Origin: Mycobacterium sp. OTB74
GTDB taxonomy: Bacteria; Actinomycetota; Actinomycetes; Mycobacteriales; Mycobacteriaceae
Assembly: GCF_029892685.1 (NCBI RefSeq)
Contig: NZ_JARXVD010000010.1
Coordinates: 62,001 to 126,000 of the forward strand
DNA length: 64,000 bases
Reading direction: 5' to 3'
Numbering within the stretch: position 1 is the stretch's first letter; every line of letters starts with the position of its first letter. Positions 49,374 to 57,205 of the stretch are shown here, in pieces. Under the pieces are notes generated by a model that ran no database searches, was not told the origin of the DNA, and worked only from the letters and a program-made list of their open reading frames with translations. The position numbers were made by a program, and so were the translations under genes.

Positions 49374-50786
49374 TCAGAGCAGCTTGAGGCGGCGGGCCAT
49401 GTCGGAGGCGAACACGCCGTTCGGGTCGGCCTTGCGGCGGGTAGCAATCCATTCATCGATGCGCGGGTACATCCGGTGGAAGCTCTCGGCGCTGACCCGG
49501 GAATCCTTGGCGGTGTAGACCCGGCCGCCGAATTCCATTGCCCGCTTGTCCAGTTCGTTGAGGAACTCGTTGACGCCCGGACGGTTCGGGAAGTCCAGGG
49601 CTACGTTCCAGCCCCGCATGGGGAAGCTGAGCGGTGCGTTGTTACCCGGCCCGAAGAGCTTGAAGACGTTCAGCGCCGAGTACTGATGTTGGGTGTGCAT
49701 CCACCGAATGATGCCCTTGAACTCTTCCAGCGCATCGGGTGGAACCAGGAACTGATGCTGCGCGAAACCTGCTGGGCCATAGGCATATTGCCAACCGCTC
49801 GTGATATCGAGCATGTGGTAGAACTGCGTCAGGTTGACGATCTTGCCCTGGTAGTTGCCGCTCATCCGGTAGAACGCCTCGCCGATCATGGACAGCGAGA
49901 CCTTGTTCATGAAGCTTACCGGGAAGACGTTGGGAATGGCCGGCAGTTGGGGCGCAGTGAATTTCAGCGGATCCTTGGCCAGCTTGGCAGGCAGTTGATC
50001 GACCTTGGCCAGGCTGCCCCGGCTCACGGCAGCACGCCCCAGCTTGGGTGGCGGACTGATCAGGTCGAACCAGGCGCTGGAGTAGGTGTAGTTGTCCTCG
50101 CTGCCGTCCTGGTGGACGGCGACGGTCTGGTCCAGGTCGTGCGTCGCGATGCCGTCCGCGATGAAGTAAGCGGTCTCTGTACGGGTCATCGCGATACGAG
50201 CCCGAATCACGATGCCCGTCAACCCGTTTCCGGCGACCGTGGCCCAGAACAGCTCGCTATCCGGGCCGTCCGGGGTCAGGGTGTGCACTTCGCCGTCGGC
50301 CATCAACAGATCCAGGGACAGCACATGGTTGCCGAAGCTGCCCGCACTGTGGTGGTTCTTGCCGTGGATGTCCGAGGCGATGGCGCCACCGACGGTGACC
50401 TGGCGAGTGCCAGGCAGCACCGGAACCCACAGCCCGAACGGCAGCGCGGTCTTCATCAGCTGGTCCAGGCTGACCCCGGCGTCGACGTCGGCGATGGCCG
50501 TCTCGGAGCTGATCGAGTGGATGGTGTTCAACCGGCTCATGTCGACGACGATGCCGCCGCCGTTGCAGGCCTGGTCGCCGTACGACCGGCCCAGACCGCG
50601 GCCAAGGATGCCGCGGCGCAGGTGTGACGGGCTGGATGAGTTCGCGTCCGCGACTTGCTTAACCGCTTGGGCGATCACTTCTACGTCGGGTGTGGAGAGC
50701 ACGTTTGCCACGGAAGGGGCCGTCCGACCGAACCCGGTGAGGGCGCGTCGCGTCAGGGGCAGCGTGGCGTCAGGCTGGGTAGACAT
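49374..50786 (-). CDS. dprE1: Decaprenylphosphoryl-beta-D-ribose oxidase DprE1
   Basis: 470 aa from the ATG at 50786 (a TTG at 50795 is possible). FAD-dependent VAO/PCMH-type oxidase: FAD-binding [17 protein letters not shown] and [17 protein letters not shown], catalytic Lys in [13 protein letters not shown]. It oxidises the ribose 2-OH of decaprenyl-phosphoryl-ribose, giving the keto-sugar for DprE2. At the site aligned with M. tuberculosis Cys387 the sequence reads GWNVALDFP, so residue 396 is Ala (codon at 49599-49601). That Cys is the covalent target of benzothiazinones; its replacement by Ala or Ser in M. avium and M. aurum is known to give natural resistance. Confidence 0.97.
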   Translation of the reverse strand: MSTQPDATLPLTRRALTGFGRTAPSVANVLSTPDVEVIAQAVKQVADANSSSPSHLRRGILGRGLGRSYGDQACNGGGIVVDMSRLNTIHSISSETAIADVDAGVSLDQLMKTALPFGLWVPVLPGTRQVTVGGAIASDIHGKNHHSAGSFGNHVLSLDLLMADGEVHTLTPDGPDSELFWATVAGNGLTGIVIRARIAMTRTETAYFIADGIATHDLDQTVAVHQDGSEDNYTYSSAWFDLISPPPKLGRAAVSRGSLAKVDQLPAKLAKDPLKFTAPQLPAIPNVFPVSFMNKVSLSMIGEAFYRMSGNYQGKIVNLTQFYHMLDITSGWQYAYGPAGFAQHQFLVPPDALEEFKGIIRWMHTQHQYSALNVFKLFGPGNNAPLSFPMRGWNVALDFPNRPGVNEFLNELDKRAMEFGGRVYTAKDSRVSAESFHRMYPRIDEWIATRRKADPNGVFASDMARRLKLL

Positions 50787-50811
50787 AACGGTCAAAGGGT
50801 ACCGGCCGACG

Positions 50812-51279
50812 TCACTTCAGCCGGAAAATCACTGCTCGCTGTACCACGAAATTAATCACAGTAGCGGTGCCCTGGGCGATGACGAACGCCACCGGTCGTC
50901 GCCAGGACTCGCCGGCGAATTGCAGATAGAAGAGCTGATTGATGCCGACCTGCAGGCCGAAGGTAACTGCGTACAACACCACAACTGCGATGAATCGCGC
51001 CCGGCTGGGTGGCGCCTGGAAGGTCCAACGCCGGTTGATCAGGTAGGCCGTGGTGGTGCCGGCGATGAAACTGAGCGTCTTGGCGATGAGCGTGGCCCGG
51101 TCGTCTGGCATGCCGTTCGCCACGAAAATGGCACTGAGCAGTGCGTACAGGCTGTAGTCGACGACCGCGGAGAGTCCGCCCGCAACTACGAAGCGCCACG
51201 CCTGGGTGACCAGGCCCAGAGACGCTTCGACGGCATTCTCGGCACCGGAATGGGCAGGGATCTCTACTGGCTCGGCCAC
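50812..51279 (-). CDS. gtrA: GtrA-family membrane protein (Rv3789 type)
   Basis: 155 aa from a GTG at 51279. Four hydrophobic helices with the GtrA hallmark [19 protein letters not shown] and [12 protein letters not shown] between helices two and three. Rv3789 was first proposed as a flippase for decaprenyl-phosphoryl-arabinose and later as an anchor that recruits AftA; either way it serves arabinan synthesis. It is the first gene of the gtrA-dprE1-dprE2-aftA-embCAB operon, and its start is only 28 bp from a divergent gene. Confidence 0.92.
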   Translation of the reverse strand: MAEPVEIPAHSGAENAVEASLGLVTQAWRFVVAGGLSAVVDYSLYALLSAIFVANGMPDDRATLIAKTLSFIAGTTTAYLINRRWTFQAPPSRARFIAVVVLYAVTFGLQVGINQLFYLQFAGESWRRPVAFVIAQGTATVINFVVQRAVIFRLK

Positions 51280-51285
51280 GCGGGC

Positions 51286-51291
51286 AGCTTA
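51286..51291 (-). promoter_or_regulatory. Candidate -10 box for a leaderless gtrA transcript
   Basis: On the minus strand TAAGCT (TANNNT) is followed by exactly 6 nt and the gtrA GTG. No ribosome-binding site precedes that GTG, so a leaderless mRNA starting at the first codon base is likely. It would be the main promoter for the arabinan operon. Inference from spacing. Confidence 0.45.
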
Positions 51292-51307
51292 CGTGCACCA
51301 TGTGTAG

Positions 51308-51931
51308 GTGACCGATTTGCTCCAGGTGTGGCAGACGCTGTTGGCGCGACATTCAGCATCGCCGGACACCGGGGCCACCGGGGCCGCGCTGTTGGCACGT
51401 TGGTCCGAGCCGCATCGCCGTTACCACGACCTGAGTCATCTGCATGGCGTGCTGGACGGCGTCGAAACGCTGGCCGCGCTTGCCGACGATCCCGACGCGG
51501 TGCGGTTGGCGGCCTGGTACCACGACGCGGTGTATGCCGGTCAATCCGATGATGAGGAGAACAGCGCACTGCTGGCCGAAGCCGATCTGGCAGCCCTCGG
51601 TGTCGATCCGGCATTCGTCGCCGAAGTCGGGCGGTTGGTGCGCGTCACCATCACTCACAATCCAGCGGCCGATGACCACAACGGGCAAGTGCTCTCCGAC
51701 GCCGACCTGGCGGTTTTGGCGGTGCCGCCAGCGCAGTATCAACACAACACTGCCCGCGTGCGTGCCGAGTACCAGCACGTCACCGATGCTGATTTCGGTG
51801 CCTGGCGCGCCCGGATGATCGAGTCGATGTTGGCTGCGCCGACGCTGTACCGGACGGAGCCGGGTCGCCGGCTGTGGGAGGACGCGGCGCGGGCCAATCT
51901 GGCCGCTGAATTGGTTTCTCTCAGCGAGTGA
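51308..51931 (+). CDS. HD-domain protein, predicted metal-dependent phosphohydrolase
   Basis: 207 aa from a GTG. It has the pattern of the HD-superfamily group with RRYHDLSHLHGVLDGV near the start, then AAWYHDAVYAGQSDDEENSA (the HD metal ligands) and a later ITHNPAADDHNG segment. Proteins of this group are thought to be nucleotide phosphohydrolases, without proven substrate. It diverges from gtrA with only 28 bp between starts, so the promoters overlap. The stop overlaps the next ORF as GTGA. Confidence 0.82.
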   Translation: MTDLLQVWQTLLARHSASPDTGATGAALLARWSEPHRRYHDLSHLHGVLDGVETLAALADDPDAVRLAAWYHDAVYAGQSDDEENSALLAEADLAALGVDPAFVAEVGRLVRVTITHNPAADDHNGQVLSDADLAVLAVPPAQYQHNTARVRAEYQHVTDADFGAWRARMIESMLAAPTLYRTEPGRRLWEDAARANLAAELVSLSE

Positions 51932-52176
51932 TCGGCGCCAGGGCTCGGTGTAGGGCGGCAGGCGACCTGTTCACCGAGCGCGAGCGTGCTGCGCTGGCCA
52001 TCACCGAGGCGATCACTGACTTGATGTGCGGCCCGGTTCCCGACGACGTGTACGCACAAGCCGCCGCAGTCTTCACCGACCGCGAACTGGCCCACGTCGT
52101 CGGGATGGCGACGGCCATCAACTCCTGGAACAGGTTGAATGTCGCTACCAGGCGGGCGGTTCCGCGCCGGCGCTGA
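51928..52176 (+). pseudogene. 3' remnant of an AhpD-like/carboxymuconolactone decarboxylase gene
   Basis: 82 codons covering only the C-terminal half of the family: LFTERERAALAITEAITDL, then PDDVYAQAAAVFTDRELAHV and NSWNRLNVATRR. The CxxC-containing central helix and the N-terminal half, which the intact proteins (about 150 aa) need, are missing. The fragment begins in a GTGA overlap with the HD gene, so it was probably fused here by deletion. It may still be translated but should not be active. Confidence 0.7.
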
Positions 52177-52189
52177 ACATGGGTGAAAA

Positions 52190-52214
52190 CCCTGAAAGTC
52201 CCGATATTTCAGGG
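52190..52214. terminator. Hairpin between convergent genes
   Basis: CCCTGAAA (52190-52197) and TTTCAGGG (52207-52214) form an 8-bp stem with a 9-nt loop, followed by GGTTT and preceded by AAAA. It lies between the 3' ends of the AhpD-like remnant and a convergent HD gene and can serve both strands. Confidence 0.6.
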
Positions 52215-52242
52215 GGTTTCACGTTTCGGTGTAAGTGTGCGG

Positions 52243-52827
52243 CTACCCGATCTGCTCGCTCAGAACGGTGGCGGGATGCAAGCCAAAGGTGGAGAGGCGG
52301 TGTGCCACGCGTCGGTCGGCGGCACGGATGTAGTCGTCGCGCTCGGGGTTGGCGCGGGTATTCGTTGAGTCGGGTCCGTGTCGGGTCAGCTTCTCGCGTA
52401 AGCGCTCATCCACCGTCATGATCGTCCCGTTCGGTCCAGCGGTGTTATCCGCGACCGTAATTGCATCCGACTGCGGGTCTTCAACGAATGCGAACTGCCG
52501 AAGTTGATCGTCAAGCCCGAGAACGCGTGCGGTAAAGCGGCTACCGGAATGGTGTGCGACCAGGGTGCACACTTCCTCCGGCCAGCCGTCACCGCGCAGG
52601 TACAAAGCCCCGTCGAGGGGATGAAAGCCAGTAAGCCTGAGCCGGGAACCGTAGCCGATGTCGTGCAGCCACGCGGCGGCAACCAGGATGTCCACTGCCG
52701 ACGGTGGCACCGTCACGGATAGCACCTGTGCCCTGGCGGCGACCGCAGCGCTGTGATGCAGTCGCTCTGGCATTTCGTCGAAGATGCCCGCAGCCACTTC
52801 GGCAGCGTCGTCGATAACATCGGCCAT
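52243..52827 (-). CDS. HD-domain protein
   Basis: 194 aa from the ATG at 52827 with a strong CAGGAGG site. Metal-binding motifs of the HD superfamily are in order: HHSAAVAARAQVL, AAWLHDIGYGSRL (HD) and TLVAHHSGSRF, with FAFVEDPQSDAITVADNT as the last Asp region. The pattern matches small bacterial HD proteins annotated as metal-dependent phosphohydrolases. It is not a close relative of the HD gene at 51.3 kb. Substrate unknown. It stands alone on its strand. Confidence 0.8.
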   Translation of the reverse strand: MADVIDDAAEVAAGIFDEMPERLHHSAAVAARAQVLSVTVPPSAVDILVAAAWLHDIGYGSRLRLTGFHPLDGALYLRGDGWPEEVCTLVAHHSGSRFTARVLGLDDQLRQFAFVEDPQSDAITVADNTAGPNGTIMTVDERLREKLTRHGPDSTNTRANPERDDYIRAADRRVAHRLSTFGLHPATVLSEQIG

Positions 52828-52935
52828 CGCTGGAATACCTCCTGGTGTGGGTTCCCAGCAGCGTTCTTCTGCTGCCGACACGGGGGCAGTATCGTCAATG
52901 ATGGCACTTCGGCGTCCGCGTGTGCACTCAGCCGT

Positions 52936-53109
52936 TTAGGGATTGCGCGAACCCGGTGGGAACCGTGCATCAAGAGCACTCAGCATATTGAGCAACTCCC
53001 GACGCGTTGTCAGGCGCGCCCGCAAACCACCCTGAATCCGGGGGACGTTGAATAGCTCACGCCGGCGCTCATATTTCGCGAGTGCCGCTCTGAAAACCTC
53101 GGTTTTCAT
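52936..53109 (-). CDS. Possible 57-aa basic small protein
   Basis: ATG 53109 to TAA 52936. The product MKTEVFRAALAKYERRRELF and its continuation LRARLTTRRELLNMLSALDARFPP are charged and helix-prone, unlike translated noise from GC-rich DNA. The start lies inside an 18-bp palindrome. No ribosome-binding site is convincing and no family is recognised. It may also be a fragment of a larger lost gene. Confidence 0.35.
   Translation of the reverse strand: MKTEVFRAALAKYERRRELFNVPRIQGGLRARLTTRRELLNMLSALDARFPPGSRNP
53091..53108. repeat. 18-bp palindrome at a small-ORF start
   Basis: TGAAAACCTCGGTTTTCA: arms TGAAAACC and GGTTTTCA are exact inverted repeats around 2 nt. It overlaps the first codons of the 57-aa ORF. 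About 40 bp away TCTTCAGC (53142-53149) and GCTGAAGA (53168-53175) form another exact 8-bp inverted pair. These are candidate regulator sites. Confidence 0.5.
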
Positions 53110-53442
53110 GTCCGCATCGTGACCTGGCCCACTGTAGAAAGTCTTCAGCGAGTGGTGCTATTGACTGGCTGAAGAACACTGCGCGCTGCGAGTCGACCGT
53201 TCGTACCGGCCGCCATTGTCTGACACCAGAATTCGATCTTGATTTGTGCATCGCCGACCGGCAGAACCACATCGGCCAGCTGCAGGGACAGATGGTGAAA
53301 TACGAATCTTGGTCATCTGATGGCGATTTCAGTTGAGCCTTTCTTCACCTTGCGTCTGTGATTCTGGGAGCGTTGACTCCTTCTCAAGGATGAGCCCCGA
53401 TCGGCAGCCGACCAGGCTGCTCCGCTCGTATGGAGGCACCCG
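53110..53442. other. Intergenic region upstream of the SagB-type gene
   Basis: About 330 bp that is locally less GC-rich than the surroundings. Apart from the inverted pair at 53142-53175 I see no gene or motif I can name. A GGAGG ribosome-binding site for the next gene lies at its right end. Confidence 0.6.
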
Positions 53443-54141
53443 ATGAAACGCCGTGAACTGCTGGTCGGTGTCGCTGCAGTCGCGATAGCCGAGGGTTGTA
53501 CCAGGCAAGCGCCCAGCTCGGTGCAGCAGAGCCCCGCGCAGGAGAGCCAGGCGCGCTACACCAATCAGATCGCGCTGCCTAAGCCCAGTGTCGCCGGCAC
53601 GGTCTCCCTGGAGGCAGCCATCGAGCGGCGCAGGTCCGTGCGGAGGTTTGGGCCAGGTCCGCTGCCTGTCGGCACCATCGGCCAGTTGCTGTGGGCCGGG
53701 CAGGGCGTCACCAGCCCGGACCGCAAGCGGGCGGCTCCGTCGGCCGGCGCTTTGTACCCGCTTGAGCTCTACGCGGTGACCGCCGCGGAGATGATGCACT
53801 ACCTGCCTGACGGCCACCGCGCCGAGACCCGGGCCACGACCGATCTGCGCCCACAGCTGCAAGCCGCTGCCCTCGACCAGGCATCTGTCGGCGCTGCCCC
53901 GGTCGTTATCGTGGTGGCCGCCGAGCCCGGTCGCCTCTCCCAGAGGTACGGCGACAGGGCCGATGCGTACACCAACATCGAGGTCGGGCATGCCGCCCAG
54001 AACATACTGCTCCAGGCGGTCGCGAGCGGTCTTGTGTCCGTGCCCGTTGCAGCCCTCGACGAGTCGCGGGCGGCCCGGACGCTCGCCCTGCCTCCCGGCC
54101 AGACGGTCGTCTATCTCATCCCGGTAGGCTTTGCCGCCTGA
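53443..54141 (+). CDS. SagB/ThcOx-type nitroreductase-fold oxidoreductase, exported
   Basis: 232 aa, ATG behind GGAGG. The N-terminus KRRELLVGVAAVAIAEGC looks like a Tat-type (twin Arg) lipoprotein signal with the Cys at residue 19. The rest is one FMN nitroreductase domain of the SagB type: ERRRSVRRFGPGPLPVGTIG, LLWAGQGVTS, APSAGALYPLELYAV, then EVGHAAQNILLQAVASGL and PVGFAA at the end. SagB proteins oxidise azolines in RiPP maturation, but stand-alone exported versions are common and uncharacterised. No precursor peptide, cyclodehydratase or transporter is near, so a RiPP role is not supported. Confidence 0.82.
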   Translation: MKRRELLVGVAAVAIAEGCTRQAPSSVQQSPAQESQARYTNQIALPKPSVAGTVSLEAAIERRRSVRRFGPGPLPVGTIGQLLWAGQGVTSPDRKRAAPSAGALYPLELYAVTAAEMMHYLPDGHRAETRATTDLRPQLQAAALDQASVGAAPVVIVVAAEPGRLSQRYGDRADAYTNIEVGHAAQNILLQAVASGLVSVPVAALDESRAARTLALPPGQTVVYLIPVGFAA

Positions 54142-54311
54142 GCGGTGTTCACGATGTGGTACAGCCCGGCCTGCTCGCTCTTCCACTACTCACGATCGGC
54201 CGCGTAATTCCGCCAGATCAAAAGGGCGGCAGCCTGTTCCGTTCGCTAGCCCTGGCTTCTACCCGGGCACGCGCGCAAGAAAAAGTCCAGGCCTGTGGAT
54301 AACTTGCGAAG

Positions 54312-54346
54312 GGCTCGGGACGGGCCACCGCGGCCAATCCCGAGCC
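54312..54346 (-). terminator. Hairpin downstream of the 54.4-kb gene
   Basis: GGCTCGGGA (54312-54320) and TCCCGAGCC (54338-54346) form a perfect 9-bp stem, with an inner GGCC/GGCC pairing. It begins 11 bp past the stop of the minus-strand gene at 54357 and lies between convergent genes. Confidence 0.65.
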
Positions 54347-54356
54347 TCCGGCAACG

Positions 54357-54980
54357 TCAGGCGACGGCGTCCCGAATGTTCTGGCGGGCCACCGTGACCT
54401 GCTCGCCAATGGCCTCGCGGGCGGTCGACGCGGTGGTGCGCATCTCGCTCCACCGGCGGGTTGCCGCCTCGCGCACGTCCTCGCCCTGGACAGCCGTGCC
54501 GGCCACGGCGAACGCGCCGTCCACCGCGGTCGCGGTCAAGGATCCCTGGGCCCGCACCAGCGAGCCGGCCACCTGAGACGCACCGGCGATGACCGCGTTG
54601 GGCAGCACGGCATTACGGCCGACGTACTCGCCGACGGCGCTCCGGATGTCGCGGCCGGATTCGACGATCACGTCCTGGACGGCCGCGCTGGTCTCGCTGA
54701 ACGCGACGGGCAGAGTTGCACCGTCACGCACTGCGGCGATGACCTTGGCCGGTGACTCGACAATTGCCTCGGCAGCGGCAGCGGTGGCGCTGACCAGTTG
54801 GCGGCTGAGGCCGTGGCCGGCATCGAGCTGACGCTCGAGCACGTCGCCCAGGACCTCGCGGATGGCAAGTCCGGTGCTCTCGGCCTCGATGGTCTCGTCG
54901 GCGACGGGAATGAGCTCGGCCTCGATGACCTGTCCGTTCGCGGTGTCGTCGGTAGTGGTAGGCGTGTCAGTAGCGGTCAT
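54357..54980 (-). CDS. Ala-rich helical protein of unknown function
   Basis: 207 aa from the ATG at 54980 with AGGAG 6 bp upstream and a terminator behind it, so it is a well-framed gene. No family recognised. Residues 1-35 are Thr/Asp/Glu-rich and probably disordered (MTATDTPTTTDDTANGQVIE). The rest is almost entirely amphipathic helix rich in Ala, Val, Ser and Glu, with no Cys, no membrane helix and no signal peptide. The composition recalls phasins and other surface-coating helical proteins, but that is only a resemblance. It stands alone between the SagB-type gene and a pseudogene. Confidence 0.7.
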   Translation of the reverse strand: MTATDTPTTTDDTANGQVIEAELIPVADETIEAESTGLAIREVLGDVLERQLDAGHGLSRQLVSATAAAAEAIVESPAKVIAAVRDGATLPVAFSETSAAVQDVIVESGRDIRSAVGEYVGRNAVLPNAVIAGASQVAGSLVRAQGSLTATAVDGAFAVAGTAVQGEDVREAATRRWSEMRTTASTAREAIGEQVTVARQNIRDAVA

Positions 54981-55100
54981 GATTACTCCTGGGAACGCGG
55001 AATGCGGGTCCCCGCAATTGAACTCGGTGCAGCCGAACCCGGGGTGTCGGACAGGTGACGGTGCGGGTCCGCGCAGGCGACCAGCTAAACCGCTCCACCT

Positions 55101-55423
55101 CTACGCGGATATCCGATGGCGAGGCAGTGCAAGACCGGGCCCGTCGAGACGGTCCAGCACTGCAGTGCGTCCAGCTGCAGCCATCATCAGATCGACGGCC
55201 GTCCCGCGGACTTCCTGCCCGTTTCCCCAGGTGTGGTCGATGTCGGCCGCAGAGAAGCGGATTCCTCGCAGCCGTCGCTTACCAGGTGCGCGGCGACCGT
55301 CTTCACATCCCAGCCTCCGCAGAGGCTGGGCATCGTCAGCTGTGCCTCATCGAGATGATCGATGAGATCCGCAATATCGAGCCGTTCCTGCGTGATAGCA
55401 CCCTGGGTCCGGTGGCGATCCAC
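55101..55423 (-). pseudogene. Maleylpyruvate isomerase-family pseudogene with internal deletion
   Basis: Two pieces of one family in different frames. The N-terminal piece, from a GTG at 55423, reads ITQERLDIADLIDHLDEAQL then MPSLCGGWDVKTVAAHLVS, the DinB-like helix with its His. After a frame change near 55265 the other frame reads GIRFSAADIDHTWGNGQEVR, then [20 protein letters not shown], the usual C-terminal domain ending at the TAG at 55101. About 100 central residues are missing and the frame is shifted, so the gene is dead. It starts 20 bp after the wzm stop on the same strand. Confidence 0.75.
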
Positions 55424-55442
55424 CCGGACGAGCTTAGGGCGA

Positions 55443-56273
55443 CTAAACCCAATACGGCACCCGGGCGCGGTACTGCCGCATGGCGAACGCCGCGACGATC
55501 CAGCCGAGGACGGTGAGGACGATGACCACATACCAGTGCCGCAGGTCCTGATGCTCGCCCAGCAGCGGCGCGCGGACGATATCCACGTAATGCAGAAGCG
55601 GGTTCAGCTGAATGATTTTCGACCACATCCCCGCACCCTGACCGCGCAGTGTCTGGTCGTTCCAGATGATCGGGGTGACGTAGAACAGCAGCTGCACCAG
55701 GCTGGCGAGCAGAGGGCTGATATCCCGGTATCGGGTGGCCAGGATGCCGAAACACAGTGCTACCCATACACAATTGGCCACGATCAGGGCTAACGCCGGG
55801 ATCACCGACAGGTCCGCCCAGGACCACGGCTTAGGGAAGATGATCGCGATGATCACGAAGATGACGATGTTGTGCGCGAACAGCAGCACCTGACGCCAGA
55901 CCAAGCGGTAGACGTGTACCGACAGCGGTGTCGGGAGCTGTTTGATCAGGCCCTCGTTGGCGACGAACACGTCGGCGCCCTCGAGGATCGAGGCATTGAT
56001 CAGGTTCCAGATGATCAGGCCCAGCGTCACGTAGGGCAGGTGCTCAGCCAGCGATAGGTGGAACAACTGGGAGTACAGGCCACCAAGGGCGACCGCCATG
56101 GTGCCGGTGGCGATGGTGATCCAGATGGGTCCGAGCACGCTGCGCCGGTAGCGCTGCTTGATGTCCTGCCAGCCGAGGTGCAGCCACAGTTCACGCTTGC
56201 TGAATCCGGCTACCAGGTCGCGCCAGGCGCGCTTCAGCGTCTTCGATTGCGACGCCGCGTCGGTGAACGTCAT
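55443..56273 (-). CDS. wzm: ABC transporter permease for galactan export (Rv3783/Wzm)
   Basis: 276 aa with six hydrophobic helices of the ABC-2/polysaccharide export type; typical segments are WLHLGWQDIKQRYRRSVLGP, LPYVTLGLIIWNLINAS and LATRYRDISPLLASLVQLLF. With the ATPase Wzt it flips decaprenyl-diphosphate-linked galactan across the membrane before arabinan is added. The ATG overlaps the glfT1 stop. Gene order wzt-glfT1-wzm is conserved in mycobacteria. Confidence 0.95.
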   Translation of the reverse strand: MTFTDAASQSKTLKRAWRDLVAGFSKRELWLHLGWQDIKQRYRRSVLGPIWITIATGTMAVALGGLYSQLFHLSLAEHLPYVTLGLIIWNLINASILEGADVFVANEGLIKQLPTPLSVHVYRLVWRQVLLFAHNIVIFVIIAIIFPKPWSWADLSVIPALALIVANCVWVALCFGILATRYRDISPLLASLVQLLFYVTPIIWNDQTLRGQGAGMWSKIIQLNPLLHYVDIVRAPLLGEHQDLRHWYVVIVLTVLGWIVAAFAMRQYRARVPYWV

Positions 56274-57205
56274 CCCGGTCCTCCAGAACTGGGGCCTCCT
56301 GAATCGGGCCTGCTGAACTTCTCGTCACGTCCTAAACGCCGCAGGCGCAACCACTCTCGCAACCCAGCCGGGTCGCGCCGGGTAATCAGGAAGTACCAGC
56401 CGAATCGCACCCACTCCTGCGGGATCAGGCGGCGTAGGCCAGGCTGGGATTGCAGATAGCCGCGGTTGCGGTAGGTGAAGTAACGCTTGGTGGCGTCGTC
56501 CGGGTATTGGGTGTGCATGCGGCCGCCCAGAATCGGCTTGAACTCGTCGGAGCCCTGTGGATGCAGATAGGTGGTCGTCAGGCAGGTGCCGAACGGTAGG
56601 CCGGAGCGCACCAGTCGGCGGTGGATTTCCACCTCGTCGCCGCGGACGAAGAGCCGAATATCCGGCACACCAACGGCTTCCAGTGTGGTAGCCCGGAACA
56701 GGGCACCGTTGAACAGTGAGGCAATGCCGGGCAGCAGGTCGTCGCCGACTTCGCGGTCTACCTGAAGCTCTGCGACCTGACGGCGCCACACGAGCCCGCG
56801 ACGCAATGGAAAGGCCAGTCGTGCAGGATCATTCAGGTCGCACACCATTGGTGAGACCGCGGCCAACCCGTGCCGTTCGGCGCACTCCAGCAATGTGGAC
56901 AGCACTGAGGAATCCGCGGGCCGGCCGTCGTCATCGGCCAGCCACACCCAATCGGCGCCTAGGGCCAGCGCGTGCAGCATTCCCAATGCGAAACCGCCTG
57001 CGCCACCCAGGTTTCGGACCGAGCCCAGGTAGGTGCTCGCGACCGGCTGCGACTTCACCAACTCCCGCACCGCGGGGTCGTTGTCGTTGTCCACGACGAT
57101 GACGTGGTCAAGTGCCCGGGTTTGGGAACACACCACCGCAAGGGATTTCGCCAGCTCCGCGGGTCGCCGATGGGTGACGATCACCGCACACACAAACTCG
57201 GTCAC
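56270..57205 (-). CDS. glfT1: Galactofuranosyltransferase GlfT1
   Basis: 311 aa from a GTG at 57205 that overlaps the wzt stop (GTGA); longer in-frame starts lie within wzt. GT2-family GT-A fold: VCAVIVTHRRPAELAKSL, the donor segment VDNDNDP and the metal-binding LADDDGRP. GlfT1 adds the first two galactofuranose residues to the rhamnosyl-GlcNAc linker on decaprenyl diphosphate, using UDP-Galf in the cytoplasm; GlfT2 then elongates the chain. It is encoded between the two exporter subunits. Confidence 0.95.
   Translation of the reverse strand: MTEFVCAVIVTHRRPAELAKSLAVVCSQTRALDHVIVVDNDNDPAVRELVKSQPVASTYLGSVRNLGGAGGFALGMLHALALGADWVWLADDDGRPADSSVLSTLLECAERHGLAAVSPMVCDLNDPARLAFPLRRGLVWRRQVAELQVDREVGDDLLPGIASLFNGALFRATTLEAVGVPDIRLFVRGDEVEIHRRLVRSGLPFGTCLTTTYLHPQGSDEFKPILGGRMHTQYPDDATKRYFTYRNRGYLQSQPGLRRLIPQEWVRFGWYFLITRRDPAGLREWLRLRRLGRDEKFSRPDSGGPSSGGPG

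Noticed and set aside
53443..54141. Possible RiPP biosynthetic locus around the SagB-type gene
   Set aside because: No precursor peptide, cyclodehydratase, protease or exporter within reach, and the protein appears to be exported.
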